Positions 7,485 to 15,403 of a stretch of 34,709 bases of DNA are shown here, piece after piece. The notes beneath the pieces are model-generated. The model searched no databases. It saw only the letters and a list, made by a program, of their open reading frames with translations, and was not told where the DNA came from. Source of the DNA: a virus; the IMG/VR virus record IMGVR_UViG_3300030104_000102, positions 1 through 34,709 of that record; one strand, 5' to 3'. Within the stretch, counting starts at the first letter, position 1. Every line of letters begins with the position of its first letter. A program made the translations under genes and the position numbers.

Positions 7485-8063
7485 TCAAATACCTGTCCTA
7501 AAAGTTAAATTTATTCTTTCACCAGCTTCTTGTGAGGGCAGTATAGCATGGGTACTACTCATCTGTGATTCTCCATCAAATATATACACATCACCATCAT
7601 TAAGTAAGTATGTTTTTTGTAGTGACCACTCTTCGTTTATATTCACTTCGCTTGTGTTAGTGTGTTCTTTTATATCGTATCTATATTGATTCCACTCCAT
7701 GTATCTTGGGGCACCGTAAGAAACACCTAATACTAAATCTTTTTTCGTAGGCACAGTATCTGAGTGATGCGGTATTGATACACTACCGTCTTTATAAAGT
7801 CCACAGAGGCAAAAATTAAACTTAATAACCTGATCTAACTGTTTAAAAACTATAAACTCTGCTGCCTGTTTTAAAATTTCCATAGACAAAGTCCATGGTT
7901 CAGGTTTGTACGTTTTGCCTGCATACTCAAAGCATTTGGTGCCATAAGCTTTTGTAGGTCTACCCACTACTTTTTTACCGTTGAAGTTTCTTATAACAGG
8001 ATCATCCCACTCATCTATACTTGGGTCATATTCTGTTAATGCTTGTTTTATAATCTTTATCAT
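7485..8063 (-). CDS. AlkB-like 2-oxoglutarate/Fe(II) dioxygenase
   Basis: 192 residues with the AlkB iron and oxoglutarate residues: FNFCLCGLYKDG (Tyr90), HHSD giving His100 and Asp102, STHAILP giving His172, and GERINLTFRTGI with Arg183 and Arg189. The R-x-N-L-T-F-R spacing equals that of E. coli AlkB Arg204/Arg210. AlkB enzymes oxidatively remove N-alkyl groups from DNA or RNA bases; some viral ones repair alkylated nucleic acid. Because it heads a run of base-modifying genes, oxidation of a phage-specific base is a second possibility. Its ATG overlaps the UvrD-like stop (ATGA). Iron-dependent chemistry is well supported; the substrate is not. Confidence 0.88.
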   Translation of the reverse strand: MIKIIKQALTEYDPSIDEWDDPVIRNFNGKKVVGRPTKAYGTKCFEYAGKTYKPEPWTLSMEILKQAAEFIVFKQLDQVIKFNFCLCGLYKDGSVSIPHHSDTVPTKKDLVLGVSYGAPRYMEWNQYRYDIKEHTNTSEVNINEEWSLQKTYLLNDGDVYIFDGESQMSSTHAILPSQEAGERINLTFRTGI

Positions 8064-9556
8064 ACAAATAAAAACTCCTTACGAGTTTTACCTCGCACTA
8101 TGTGTAAGTTCTCTTTAGTTCTAGTAACACCTACATAAAAAGCCCTACACTCATTATCAGGGTTTGTGTACAGCTCCTCCCAAGTTTTATTAGCTAGGTC
8201 TGTAAGTAATACCACATTATCAGACTCACCGCCTTTAGCAGCATGTATAGTGTTGAGTTTTATTTTAGAAGATAATAGTTTTTCACCCCTCCTCAAACAA
8301 GATATTACATATTCACGTTGGGTATTGCCTATAGAGTCAAAGCACTCATGCCAAACACAATCAACCAATAATCCATAATCCTTCTTTAAATTATTAATAT
8401 TTAATGTTGTGCTATCTAATACAGTTTTTAAAGTTTTATAACCTCTTTTTACACCTTTATCAACCCTCATATAACCATATATTTTTCTTATCCTACCAGC
8501 TTCTATTTCTCCACCTTCTCTTAGTATTTCCCAGTCTTTGATAGCAGATATTAAGTTTTCTGACACAGAAGATTTACCCCCTTTTTGATAGATCCTACCT
8601 TTAAGTTTTAAATATTCCTCTACTTGATTGAGTAGATAATTATTCCTAGCTAAAAATAACCAATCACCTTTATCAATATCTACATGCTCAAAACTTGTAT
8701 GGTGCATTACAGAGCCTTCGTTCTGTTTAGGCTCCCACACTTTTTCTTTTCTATTACCGATACGTTTAACCACGGACAAGGCTACATCATGAACCTTTCT
8801 GGGCACACGGTATGATTGTTTTAGGTATTGAGTTTTACCTTTTAAATCTATAAACTGCTCTACGTCTGCACCTGCCCAACGATATATGGCTTGATCATCA
8901 TCTCCAGCTATGTATACTTCTTCTACACCCTCCGCTAGTTTCTTTACACACTCCCACTGTAAAGCAGATAGGTCTTGTGCTTCATCAACTATAAGTACAT
9001 CTAACATAGGCTTACCCTCTGACTGCAGAAATAATTCTAGCATATCTGTGTAGTCGATTAAAAAGTTACCTTCTTTATACTTAGAATAGTTTTTTACAAA
9101 CCAATCAAAATGCATCCATGATATATTAGTGCCTGCTTGATTCCACTGCTCCCTGTGTCCTACGCACCTATTACGAGCCATGTTTTCTATAAATAACATC
9201 GTATCACCTTTACTCTTTAACGACATTAAATTTTCACCATCCCAAGCAGAGTTTATTCTTTCACCTATAGTTTTACTAAAGTCTCTTAAATTACTACGAG
9301 CCATAACATCGCTTCTCGTAAGACCTAGCCAATGATAACACAAAGAATGAAGTGTTCTAAAATAAACTAATTCTTTAGGTTCAAACTCAAACTTATCTAC
9401 CGCTCTTACTAGGGCTTCGTTTGCTGCTTTTTTAGTAAACGCAACATAACCTAGTTTATCTGGCTTTACACCTGCTTCTAAAAACTGTTCTACCTTATTT
9501 AATAGGTAAGTAGTTTTTCCTGTTCCAGGAGGTCCAAGCACCACGTTCCACATCAT
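8060..9556 (-). CDS. UvrD/Rep-like superfamily 1 DNA helicase
   Basis: 498 residues with SF1 helicase motifs in order: Walker A GPPGTGKTT (8-16), Ia YVAFTKKAANEA, II VDEAQD (190-195), III GDDDQAIYRWAGA (218-230), IV QSYRVP (247-252), V LNTIHAAKGGE and VI FYVGVTRTKENLHI near the C-terminus. It should be an ATP-driven 3'-5' DNA translocase acting in replication or repair, alongside the primase and PolA. It is shorter than UvrD (about 720), lacking much of the 1B/2B insertions, as is common in phages. Two tandem Met codons open the frame. It overlaps the primase stop by 4 nt and the AlkB start by 4 nt. Confidence 0.93.
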   Translation of the reverse strand: MMWNVVLGPPGTGKTTYLLNKVEQFLEAGVKPDKLGYVAFTKKAANEALVRAVDKFEFEPKELVYFRTLHSLCYHWLGLTRSDVMARSNLRDFSKTIGERINSAWDGENLMSLKSKGDTMLFIENMARNRCVGHREQWNQAGTNISWMHFDWFVKNYSKYKEGNFLIDYTDMLELFLQSEGKPMLDVLIVDEAQDLSALQWECVKKLAEGVEEVYIAGDDDQAIYRWAGADVEQFIDLKGKTQYLKQSYRVPRKVHDVALSVVKRIGNRKEKVWEPKQNEGSVMHHTSFEHVDIDKGDWLFLARNNYLLNQVEEYLKLKGRIYQKGGKSSVSENLISAIKDWEILREGGEIEAGRIRKIYGYMRVDKGVKRGYKTLKTVLDSTTLNINNLKKDYGLLVDCVWHECFDSIGNTQREYVISCLRRGEKLLSSKIKLNTIHAAKGGESDNVVLLTDLANKTWEELYTNPDNECRAFYVGVTRTKENLHIVRGKTRKEFLFV

Positions 9557-11070
9557 ATATCACTATCGTCAAAGTTTTTAACATCAAGTAAGTCATCATC
9601 TCTATAACTAAACTCATCTATATACCAAACATTCGTACCCCTCCCCTTAATATTCCAGAAGTGATGTTTAGCGTTTAAGTCTCTTAATTTAGAAGCTATA
9701 CGGTTAGTCTCCATATCGGTAAACCTGTGCTTAGTAAGATAGTCTTTTAAATCTTTTATTCTAAAATAGGTTTTACCTTCTTCTGTCCACGGTTTACCTA
9801 GTAGTATTTCATCTCTAGTATTTGCTTGTGCCATATCTGTACAGAAAGATTCTAGTAACTCCATAAATTGACCTTCAATAGTTACGTCCTCACTTACCTC
9901 AATAATCTCCATACCACTATCCATTAAGTTTTGTATTAAGGTTTGCCAAGCCCTATCATTCATTTTAGGTGGCATCATATTTAATATTTCCATACACGCT
10001 CGTTGAAACTTGAGTTGATTCTGAAGTTGTTCAGTATTTAATTCTAAACGTTTATCATTAATGGATAAAAACCAGAGCGGTGGTTTAGTGTCTAGTTTAG
10101 ATAAACTAGAAAACGTTGGGGTATTATTACCACCACCAACCCCGTACTTACATCCACGACACTTAGCCACATTACAGTAAGATTTTATAGGCTCATCACT
10201 ACACTTATAGTTATATTCTTTTTTCTTTAACGTACTGATTAAAGTTAATACTTCTTGGGCAGGTAAGGGTGGTTGTAAATATTTACGGTTATATTCCTCT
10301 ATCTCCAGTTCCCAGTTCTCAGGGCTTGACTTTTTAAGATATACCCCTACATTAAATAATCCATTATTGCGTGTACCCTCAGGGAACCCTTGCTTGAGTA
10401 AAACCTGTAGACACGGTGGACCATCTTTTATATCATCTAATACTGGCACCTCTAATGATACTAACTGTTCATGAGTTATCATTCTTTCTTCTATAAACAG
10501 TATGAAATTAGTAAGTGATAACGCTCCCCCTTTTGAATCAAAAGCGTACCTCATTGACTCATCTCCCTCAAAGTAAGGCATATTTAGCCAGCTACCTATA
10601 TCTCCACGGTCTACTAAAACCTCTCTTTGTTTAGGGAATATCTCTACACCACCATACCCCAGCCCTGCTGATATCTCTCTTAATTTATCTTGCATATCTG
10701 CGGCAGGTGCTTTTTCTTTTAAAAAGCAGTAAACGTGTGCACCGCCACTTTTACTTCTACAAACTACTAAGGGCAGTTTAAATTCTTCTATTTTAGCTAC
10801 TAACTTTTCTAAGTTGAGTGAGTATATATCTATGTCTATGGCTCCCCACTTGACTAGATTATCCTCGTCTATGGGTATAATGCCTAACCCTTGCTCACCA
10901 TCTAAATGTTTTTGCCAGTGCTTAGAATCAGCACCAACTGTTTTTACGGTCTTTGCTTTACCGTTAGTTTTTTGACCTAATATACTGTTTTCTACAATAA
11001 ACGTACCGTGAGCTCTTCCTGAGCCATGAAAAATCTGATTTAATTTTTCTGCTATCTGCAACGGTCGCAC
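9553..11070 (-). CDS. archaeo-eukaryotic-type (TOTE-like) DNA primase with PriCT/zinc region
   Basis: 505 residues. The N-terminal AEP domain has WGAIDIDIY (Asp79, Asp81), the catalytic metal pair, then CRSKSGGAHVYCF with His112 of the s-x-H motif, EIFPKQ and GSWLNMPYF. This is the arrangement of the TOTE-type primases found in many marine phages. A middle helical part (about 215-290, KQGFPEGTRNNGLFNVGVYL) resembles the primase C-terminal PriCT domain and is followed by a cysteine cluster (YKCSDEPIKSYCNVAKCRGC) that could bind zinc. It would make primers for PolA. The start is GTG directly after an in-frame TAG, with no Shine-Dalgarno and a strong hairpin only 9 nt upstream; TTG at codon 4 is an alternative. 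Confidence 0.85.
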   Translation of the reverse strand: MRPLQIAEKLNQIFHGSGRAHGTFIVENSILGQKTNGKAKTVKTVGADSKHWQKHLDGEQGLGIIPIDEDNLVKWGAIDIDIYSLNLEKLVAKIEEFKLPLVVCRSKSGGAHVYCFLKEKAPAADMQDKLREISAGLGYGGVEIFPKQREVLVDRGDIGSWLNMPYFEGDESMRYAFDSKGGALSLTNFILFIEERMITHEQLVSLEVPVLDDIKDGPPCLQVLLKQGFPEGTRNNGLFNVGVYLKKSSPENWELEIEEYNRKYLQPPLPAQEVLTLISTLKKKEYNYKCSDEPIKSYCNVAKCRGCKYGVGGGNNTPTFSSLSKLDTKPPLWFLSINDKRLELNTEQLQNQLKFQRACMEILNMMPPKMNDRAWQTLIQNLMDSGMEIIEVSEDVTIEGQFMELLESFCTDMAQANTRDEILLGKPWTEEGKTYFRIKDLKDYLTKHRFTDMETNRIASKLRDLNAKHHFWNIKGRGTNVWYIDEFSYRDDDLLDVKNFDDSDI

Positions 11071-11079
11071 CTATATTGA

Positions 11080-11099
11080 GGTGGGGGCGAACCCCCACC
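11080..11099 (-). other. strong intergenic RNA hairpin with UUCG loop
   Basis: A perfect 8-bp GC-rich stem (GGTGGGGG / CCCCCACC) closes a 4-nt loop, TTCG in the minus-strand transcript. It lies in the 44 nt between the ssDNA-binding-like stop and the primase start, and stands out sharply in AT-rich surroundings. Neither side has a T-run, so it is not a typical Rho-independent terminator. Likely roles are protecting the upstream mRNA end, guiding RNA processing, or damping primase translation; the function is inferred. Confidence 0.7.
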
Positions 11100-11114
11100 C
11101 AAGTTATTATCAAA

Positions 11115-11903
11115 TTAAAATGGAGCTTCTGACGGATCAGTTGAGAACCCACTTGTATTATCAAAATTTACAGTACTAGCAAACTGTTTAGCTGCATCGT
11201 ATAAATGCATCTCCCCTTCACCCAGTACCCCCAAGTTTTCTATAACCCAACCATACCAGCTACCACGGTCGTTAGACTCAGGCACTGTAGTTAGTCTATA
11301 TTTATGACTGTAAGAAGGTGGGGTAAATACATTACCGTTACCAGACTTGACTTTTAAACTCGCCATGAGTGAGTTCCAAGTTCTAGACTTCTTTAATTGT
11401 GTACCAGCCATAGGTATCATAACTTGTTGAAAAGAGTCACCATCTACAGTCAACACATAATGTGTAGCTGACGTTTGTATATAGTTACCATTTTCTAACA
11501 CGTCTGCTCCCTGTTTATCCTTAGTAGTTTTACTTAGAATATCAGGGTCAGTGTGTTGACTTATTAAACCACCACCGCTTTCACGAGGTTGCCACTCAAG
11601 AAACATACGCTTGTATAAAACAGGTATAACTATACAACCTTCTGTGCTAGGAAATACTTGACCTGTTACAGTGTTGGTTATATCACCAGCCTCTGCACCT
11701 TCAATATATTTACCGTCTGCCTTTGACACTTCTGGGCTTAAAGCTTGAAGTATTTTTAAGCGAGGTATAGTTAAATCTTCAGCAGTTATATTTTCTAAAC
11801 CACCACCAGCGTCTTCCTCGAAAATAGAAGCAGAGGCTAAAGCTGTATTTTTCTTTTCCGCTATTTCATTTTTCTCAGTTACTTTTTCATTTTTATCTGT
11901 CAT
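11115..11903 (-). CDS. probable phage single-stranded DNA-binding protein
   Basis: 262 residues: a charged N-terminus (lysine/glutamate rich, 1-35), then a conserved-looking core with LTIPRLKILQALSPEV (44-59), GCIVIPVLYKRMFLEWQPR and SRTWNSLMASLKVKSG, then a tail ending STDPSEAPF. I recognise this as a conserved phage protein usually beside primase or recombination genes and sometimes annotated as ssDNA-binding. The final aromatic after acidic residues loosely recalls phage SSB tails, but the tail is short. Being upstream of the primase and before a strong hairpin fits a protein made in large amounts. Its start overlaps the upstream gene by ATGA. Function remains inference. Confidence 0.55.
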   Translation of the reverse strand: MTDKNEKVTEKNEIAEKKNTALASASIFEEDAGGGLENITAEDLTIPRLKILQALSPEVSKADGKYIEGAEAGDITNTVTGQVFPSTEGCIVIPVLYKRMFLEWQPRESGGGLISQHTDPDILSKTTKDKQGADVLENGNYIQTSATHYVLTVDGDSFQQVMIPMAGTQLKKSRTWNSLMASLKVKSGNGNVFTPPSYSHKYRLTTVPESNDRGSWYGWVIENLGVLGEGEMHLYDAAKQFASTVNFDNTSGFSTDPSEAPF

Positions 11904-12448
11904 TTTTTCACCTTTATTTTTTGACCTACATAAACGTTAAAGGTTTCTAAAGGGAGGTCTGTACCTTTTTCTACCTGCTCTTTAACTACTGCTTTTAAGG
12001 TCATAGGCTCAACCCACTTCTTTTGAACCAGATCATGCCCTTCGCTTTCTAAGTTAGTCATAAGAGTTTTTGCAGCATCATCCTCACCTCTACCGAAGTT
12101 AGCCGATACTGTATTTTTGATTACATCCCCTAAACCGTTATTCTCAAGCCAATGAAAGCAAGCATCACGGTTATCGGGAGTAATCCTCGCAGAGTAGTAC
12201 GTCTGCACTGACATGCTAGTACCGTCTGCTAATTTAAATTCACTGACTCCTAACTCCTGTAATTTATTAGGTAAGGTATCCTCACTTAATTTACGGTAAT
12301 CAGTTTTCAGGTTTTTTAAATGTTCTTCTTGTATTTGTATTTTTTCTTCTAGGTCTGCTAGTTGTCTACCTAGTTCACTTATATTATCTAAGTCATCAAC
12401 CTTTATATCAGGTTGTGTATCTTTTTCCATTTTATCTAGTATGCTCAT
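11900..12448 (-). CDS. coiled-coil phage protein, unknown function
   Basis: 182 residues. Residues about 20-60 form a strongly heptad-like coiled coil (LADLEEKIQIQEEHLKNLK), followed by a globular part with EFKLADGTSMSVQTYYSARI and a lysine-rich end (KIKVKK). A good GGAGG Shine-Dalgarno precedes the ATG. It overlaps both neighbours by 4 nt, between a small unknown gene and the ssDNA-binding-like gene, so an early role in replication or recombination is likely. I do not recognise a named family. Confidence 0.75.
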   Translation of the reverse strand: MSILDKMEKDTQPDIKVDDLDNISELGRQLADLEEKIQIQEEHLKNLKTDYRKLSEDTLPNKLQELGVSEFKLADGTSMSVQTYYSARITPDNRDACFHWLENNGLGDVIKNTVSANFGRGEDDAAKTLMTNLESEGHDLVQKKWVEPMTLKAVVKEQVEKGTDLPLETFNVYVGQKIKVKK

Positions 12449-12759
12449 ATTTCCACCTCCACAGGGTAATAAGTATATTCACGGTTGTCCCATTTAAGAA
12501 ATTTAACTTTACCACGGTTATAATCTGCTGCTACTGCTGTGCATATACCTATAACCGCAGGATCCCCTATTAATAATAGGTGGTCTTGATCATTGTAATA
12601 ACGTAATTCTTTTTTAATTATTGATACTGCCTCTTTAGTATCAAACATAAGATTAGTTTTTTCAGGTAAGATAAATTTAAAGTCTCCATACTTACTAGCT
12701 GAGACTATATTTTTCTTTTCGTCAGGTTGCTGGGCGACGTAAACTGTAGGATTATTCAT
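12445..12759 (-). CDS. small conserved phage protein, first gene of the left operon
   Basis: 104 residues with mixed alpha/beta character: KYGDFKFILPEK, DQDHLLLIGDPAVIGICTAV (57-76) and WDNREYTYYPVEVEI. The middle block looks like a buried strand-loop-helix. No signal peptide or transmembrane segment is convincing. It is first downstream of the divergent control region, with a candidate promoter about 30 nt upstream, and overlaps the coiled-coil gene by 4 nt. Function unknown; position suggests early expression. Confidence 0.7.
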   Translation of the reverse strand: MNNPTVYVAQQPDEKKNIVSASKYGDFKFILPEKTNLMFDTKEAVSIIKKELRYYNDQDHLLLIGDPAVIGICTAVAADYNRGKVKFLKWDNREYTYYPVEVEI

Positions 12760-13126
12760 GCTCTTGTTTCTTATTTCTTAATACCCTTCGATTTTAACTC
12801 TAAAAAAGTTTTAGGTAAAGCATTAAAGGGTGACGATGTGTAGTCCTGACTACTTTAAGGCAGCACCGCCACTACCCATCTACTACTACCCTATTATTAT
12901 AGGTAATTTTTAAAAGTATAAATAGGACGCATGCTTAAATATTTAAAAACAGGTAATAACTCAATAGGGTTTAACTATAAAAGCCCATACAGTGCGTCTT
13001 TGGAGGGTTATTGAGGAAGCTATTGAGGGGTTATTAGCTTTATTTAAACAATAATGCTAAAACGTGTATTTATTTTTTATACTTAATATAAGATACTTAT
13101 AAACACATATATAAGAAACGAGAAAC
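12760..13126. promoter_or_regulatory. 367-nt divergent non-coding control region, possible origin
   Basis: The only gap over 300 nt in the window, between the minus-strand replication operon and the plus-strand helicase. No ORF of note is seen. It holds inverted repeats GTAGTC-CT-GACTAC (12840-12853), CCTAT-TATT-ATAGG (12890-12903), the 12-bp perfect palindrome TTAAATATTTAA (12935-12946) and AAGCTA/TAGCTT with a 12-nt loop (13017-13040). A TATTGAG core occurs three times: inverted at 12959-12967 (ACTCAATAG) and direct at 13007-13016 and 13019-13028, 12 nt apart. GACGCA (12926-12931) and TGCGTC (12993-12998) form a long-range pair. The right end is extremely AT-rich. Divergent promoters with operators, or an iteron-type origin, are both compatible. 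Confidence 0.6.
12791..12819 (-). promoter_or_regulatory. candidate sigma-70-type promoter for the left operon
   Basis: On the minus strand TTTACC (12814-12819) and TAAAAT (12791-12796) are separated by exactly 17 nt, 4/6 and 5/6 matches to -35 and -10. Transcription would begin near 12784, about 25 nt before the first ATG of the operon. The palindrome at 12840-12853 lies just upstream of the -35 and could be an activator or operator site. In such AT-rich DNA chance matches are common. Confidence 0.4.
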
Positions 13127-14569
13127 ATGACTGAGTTTTTATTTAAAACTAACCCCTATCAACATCAACTAGAAGCACTAGAAGCTTCTTGTCAAAAAGA
13201 AAAGTTTGCTTTATTTATGGAGATGGGTTGTGGTAAATCAAAAGTTGTTATAGATAACTTTATACACCTATACAGAGAACAAAAAATAAATGGTGTGTTA
13301 ATACTTGCGCCTAAAGGTGTGTACGATAATTGGTACAGTAAAGAAATACCAAGCCACGCACCAGATGAGATAGAACTTCATTCAGTAAAATGGTCAAACG
13401 CTAATACACAAAAGAATAAAAAACTATTAGCCACATTATTAGAAGAACCAGAAAGGCTTAACATATTAATTATGAACATAGAAGCTATAAGCACTAAAAA
13501 AGGTACAGAGTTTGCTACAGAGTTTTTATCAAAAAGATCTTGTATGTTTATAGTAGATGAAAGCACAACAATAAAAAACCATAAAGCGAAGAGAACCATA
13601 AATGCCATACGTCTAGGGGTTTATGCAAAATATAAAAGAATATTAACAGGTAGTCCTGTAACTAAAAGTCCTCTAGATTTATATAGTCAAGCAAACTTTT
13701 TAGATCCTAGATTATTAGGGTTTCAAAGCTATTATTCATTTAGGGCAAGATATGCTAATTTAGTAGAAAGATCAGCTAACGGTAGGACGTTCAAACAGGT
13801 ATTAGGGTACAAGAACTTGACAGAACTGAACGAGAGTCTCCTTAAATTTAGCTCTAGAGTGTTAAAAAAGGACTGTTTAGAGTTACCCGATAAAGTGTAC
13901 CTCAAAAGAATAATAGAGATGAGTGATGAACAAAAACGTGTTTACAAAGATTTACAAAAGTTAGCTAGAGCATCTTTAGGTGAAAGCACAGTAACCATAA
14001 CACATTTAATTACACAAATAATAAGGCTACATCAAGTGTCTTGTGGTTTCGTAGGCACAGACGATGGGGGTGTAAAAGAGCTACCTAATCAAAGGTTGTC
14101 AGAGCTACTTGAAATATTAGAAGAGACAGACGGTAAAGTAATTATATGGGCAAACTACAGACACGACATACAAAAGATACAAGATGAATTAACAAAGACA
14201 TACGGTTCAAACTCTGTGGGTGCGTATCATGGAGACGTTGATCAAGATAGAAGGGCAGAAGTTATCAATGAGTTTCAAAACCCTGACAGTCCGTTGAGAT
14301 TTTTTGTAGGTAATACACAGACAGGTGGTTACGGTATAACACTCACCGCAGCAAGCACAGTTATCTACTACAGTAATAATTATGATCTAGAAAAAAGATT
14401 ACAATCAGAGGATCGTGCACACCGTATAGGTCAAACAAATAAAGTTACTTATATTGATATAGTCTGTAAAAATACAGTAGATGAAAGAATAGTAAAATCA
14501 TTACGTTTAAAACAAAACATAGCCCAAACTGTATTGGGTGAAGAAAAATGGAAAGATTGGTTAGCTTAA
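13127..14569 (+). CDS. SNF2-family (superfamily 2) helicase, the only plus-strand gene
   Basis: 480 residues with SWI2/SNF2 motifs: Q-like PYQHQLEALEA (10-20), Walker A EMGCGKSK (32-39), Ia LILAPKGVYDNW, II FIVDESTT (Asp144, Glu145), III RILTGSPVTKSP, IV KVIIWANYRHDI, V TGGYGITLTAAS and VI QSEDRAHRIGQ. The LTGTP-type motif reads LTGSP and the DEAH box reads DEST, both seen in phage members. It is an ATP-driven DNA translocase likely used in replication or recombination, perhaps replacing a DnaB-type helicase, which is absent. It runs against all other genes and converges with a minus-strand virion gene: the two share a TTAA in which both stop codons lie, leaving no room for a terminator. The ATG follows a weak GAGA element. 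Confidence 0.93.
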   Translation: MTEFLFKTNPYQHQLEALEASCQKEKFALFMEMGCGKSKVVIDNFIHLYREQKINGVLILAPKGVYDNWYSKEIPSHAPDEIELHSVKWSNANTQKNKKLLATLLEEPERLNILIMNIEAISTKKGTEFATEFLSKRSCMFIVDESTTIKNHKAKRTINAIRLGVYAKYKRILTGSPVTKSPLDLYSQANFLDPRLLGFQSYYSFRARYANLVERSANGRTFKQVLGYKNLTELNESLLKFSSRVLKKDCLELPDKVYLKRIIEMSDEQKRVYKDLQKLARASLGESTVTITHLITQIIRLHQVSCGFVGTDDGGVKELPNQRLSELLEILEETDGKVIIWANYRHDIQKIQDELTKTYGSNSVGAYHGDVDQDRRAEVINEFQNPDSPLRFFVGNTQTGGYGITLTAASTVIYYSNNYDLEKRLQSEDRAHRIGQTNKVTYIDIVCKNTVDERIVKSLRLKQNIAQTVLGEEKWKDWLA

Positions 14570-15402
14570 CGCTGACTCATAAAATCCATATCAGGTGTAA
14601 CCCTAGCCATCTTCATAGCAGGCATAGTAACAGGTTGTATATCAGGAACTACAGCAAACTGCGGAGCTAGAGGGGTTATAGGAGTTACAGGAAGGGTAGC
14701 CACAGGAAAATCAGTAATCTGAGGGATTTGATAAGGAATGTCTGGTACAGGTACGGAAGCTATACCACTACCCATAGTTACTCCTGTAGGTAAGTTATCT
14801 AATATTTCTTGTATGTCTATATTACCTATCTCTGGTTCAAACACCACACCTGGAGAAGTAGTTGTTGGTGGTTCAAATACCACACCTGGAGGAGCAGGTG
14901 TTCCTGGACCAGTAGGTAGTCCTAAGTCAGCACCAGTAACAGGAAAAGCTTTAGGTGGTGGAGGAGCGGGAGGTGCTAGAAAACTTCTGAATGTTTGTCG
15001 TTGCATCCCCATAAGTTTTCTCATATCTTCTTGATTTCCAGGATCTGTTCTGGGTGGTCTTATAAGAGCTTCTATACCTGTGGGGGCAGGTTTAGATTCC
15101 GACAAAGAATCTAAGAATGCTTCATACATTCTGCCAACAGTGCCAGAACTAAATATTGAACCATCGCTGGCTCTATACATGTCCATTGTTCCTATACCGC
15201 CTTCGTCTTGAAACTTTTTGTACATTGGTGAATTATAGAAAGCTTCTAGATTAGGATTTTTTTCTCTTTTACGTCTTGTTGTACCGCCTAATAAAGATCT
15301 CAAACCTTTTGATTCTGTAGGCAGTCTTTCTATACTCACACTTTGATCTTGCATATCTATCTGATCTTGTATGCCTTTCTTTAAATTTTTAAAAAACCCC
15401 AT
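14566..15402 (-). CDS. proline-rich probable virion protein, unknown function
   Basis: 278 residues: a basic N-terminus (MGFFKNLKKGIQDQ, RRKREKNP), a globular-looking middle, then a very proline-rich, low-complexity C-terminal half (LAPPAPPPPK; PVTPITPLAPQF). The PGVVFEP heptad occurs twice and is encoded by a 23-nt direct repeat (14833-14855 and 14869-14891, one mismatch). A good GGAG Shine-Dalgarno precedes the ATG. It is last in the late operon after a row of large virion proteins, so a minor structural or ejected protein is likely. No family is recognised. Confidence 0.7.
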   Translation of the reverse strand: MGFFKNLKKGIQDQIDMQDQSVSIERLPTESKGLRSLLGGTTRRKREKNPNLEAFYNSPMYKKFQDEGGIGTMDMYRASDGSIFSSGTVGRMYEAFLDSLSESKPAPTGIEALIRPPRTDPGNQEDMRKLMGMQRQTFRSFLAPPAPPPPKAFPVTGADLGLPTGPGTPAPPGVVFEPPTTTSPGVVFEPEIGNIDIQEILDNLPTGVTMGSGIASVPVPDIPYQIPQITDFPVATLPVTPITPLAPQFAVVPDIQPVTMPAMKMARVTPDMDFMSQR

Positions 15403-15403
15403 T

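Noticed and set aside
11074-11081. A fourth TATTGAGG copy next to the primase hairpin
   Set aside because: An 8-mer is expected about once by chance on both strands of a window this long, so I do not tie it to the control region repeats.
11080-11099. Rho-independent terminator
   Set aside because: The stem is strong but no T-run follows on either strand, so it is recorded as a hairpin of unknown role.
10964-11164. 66-codon minus-strand frame across the primase start
   Set aside because: It spans the hairpin, runs out of frame with two better-supported genes and has no recognised motif or ribosome site.
13060-13126. Promoter for the SNF2 gene
   Set aside because: The stretch is so AT-rich that many -10-like words occur (TATACT, TATAAG) but none has a matching -35 at 16-18 nt.
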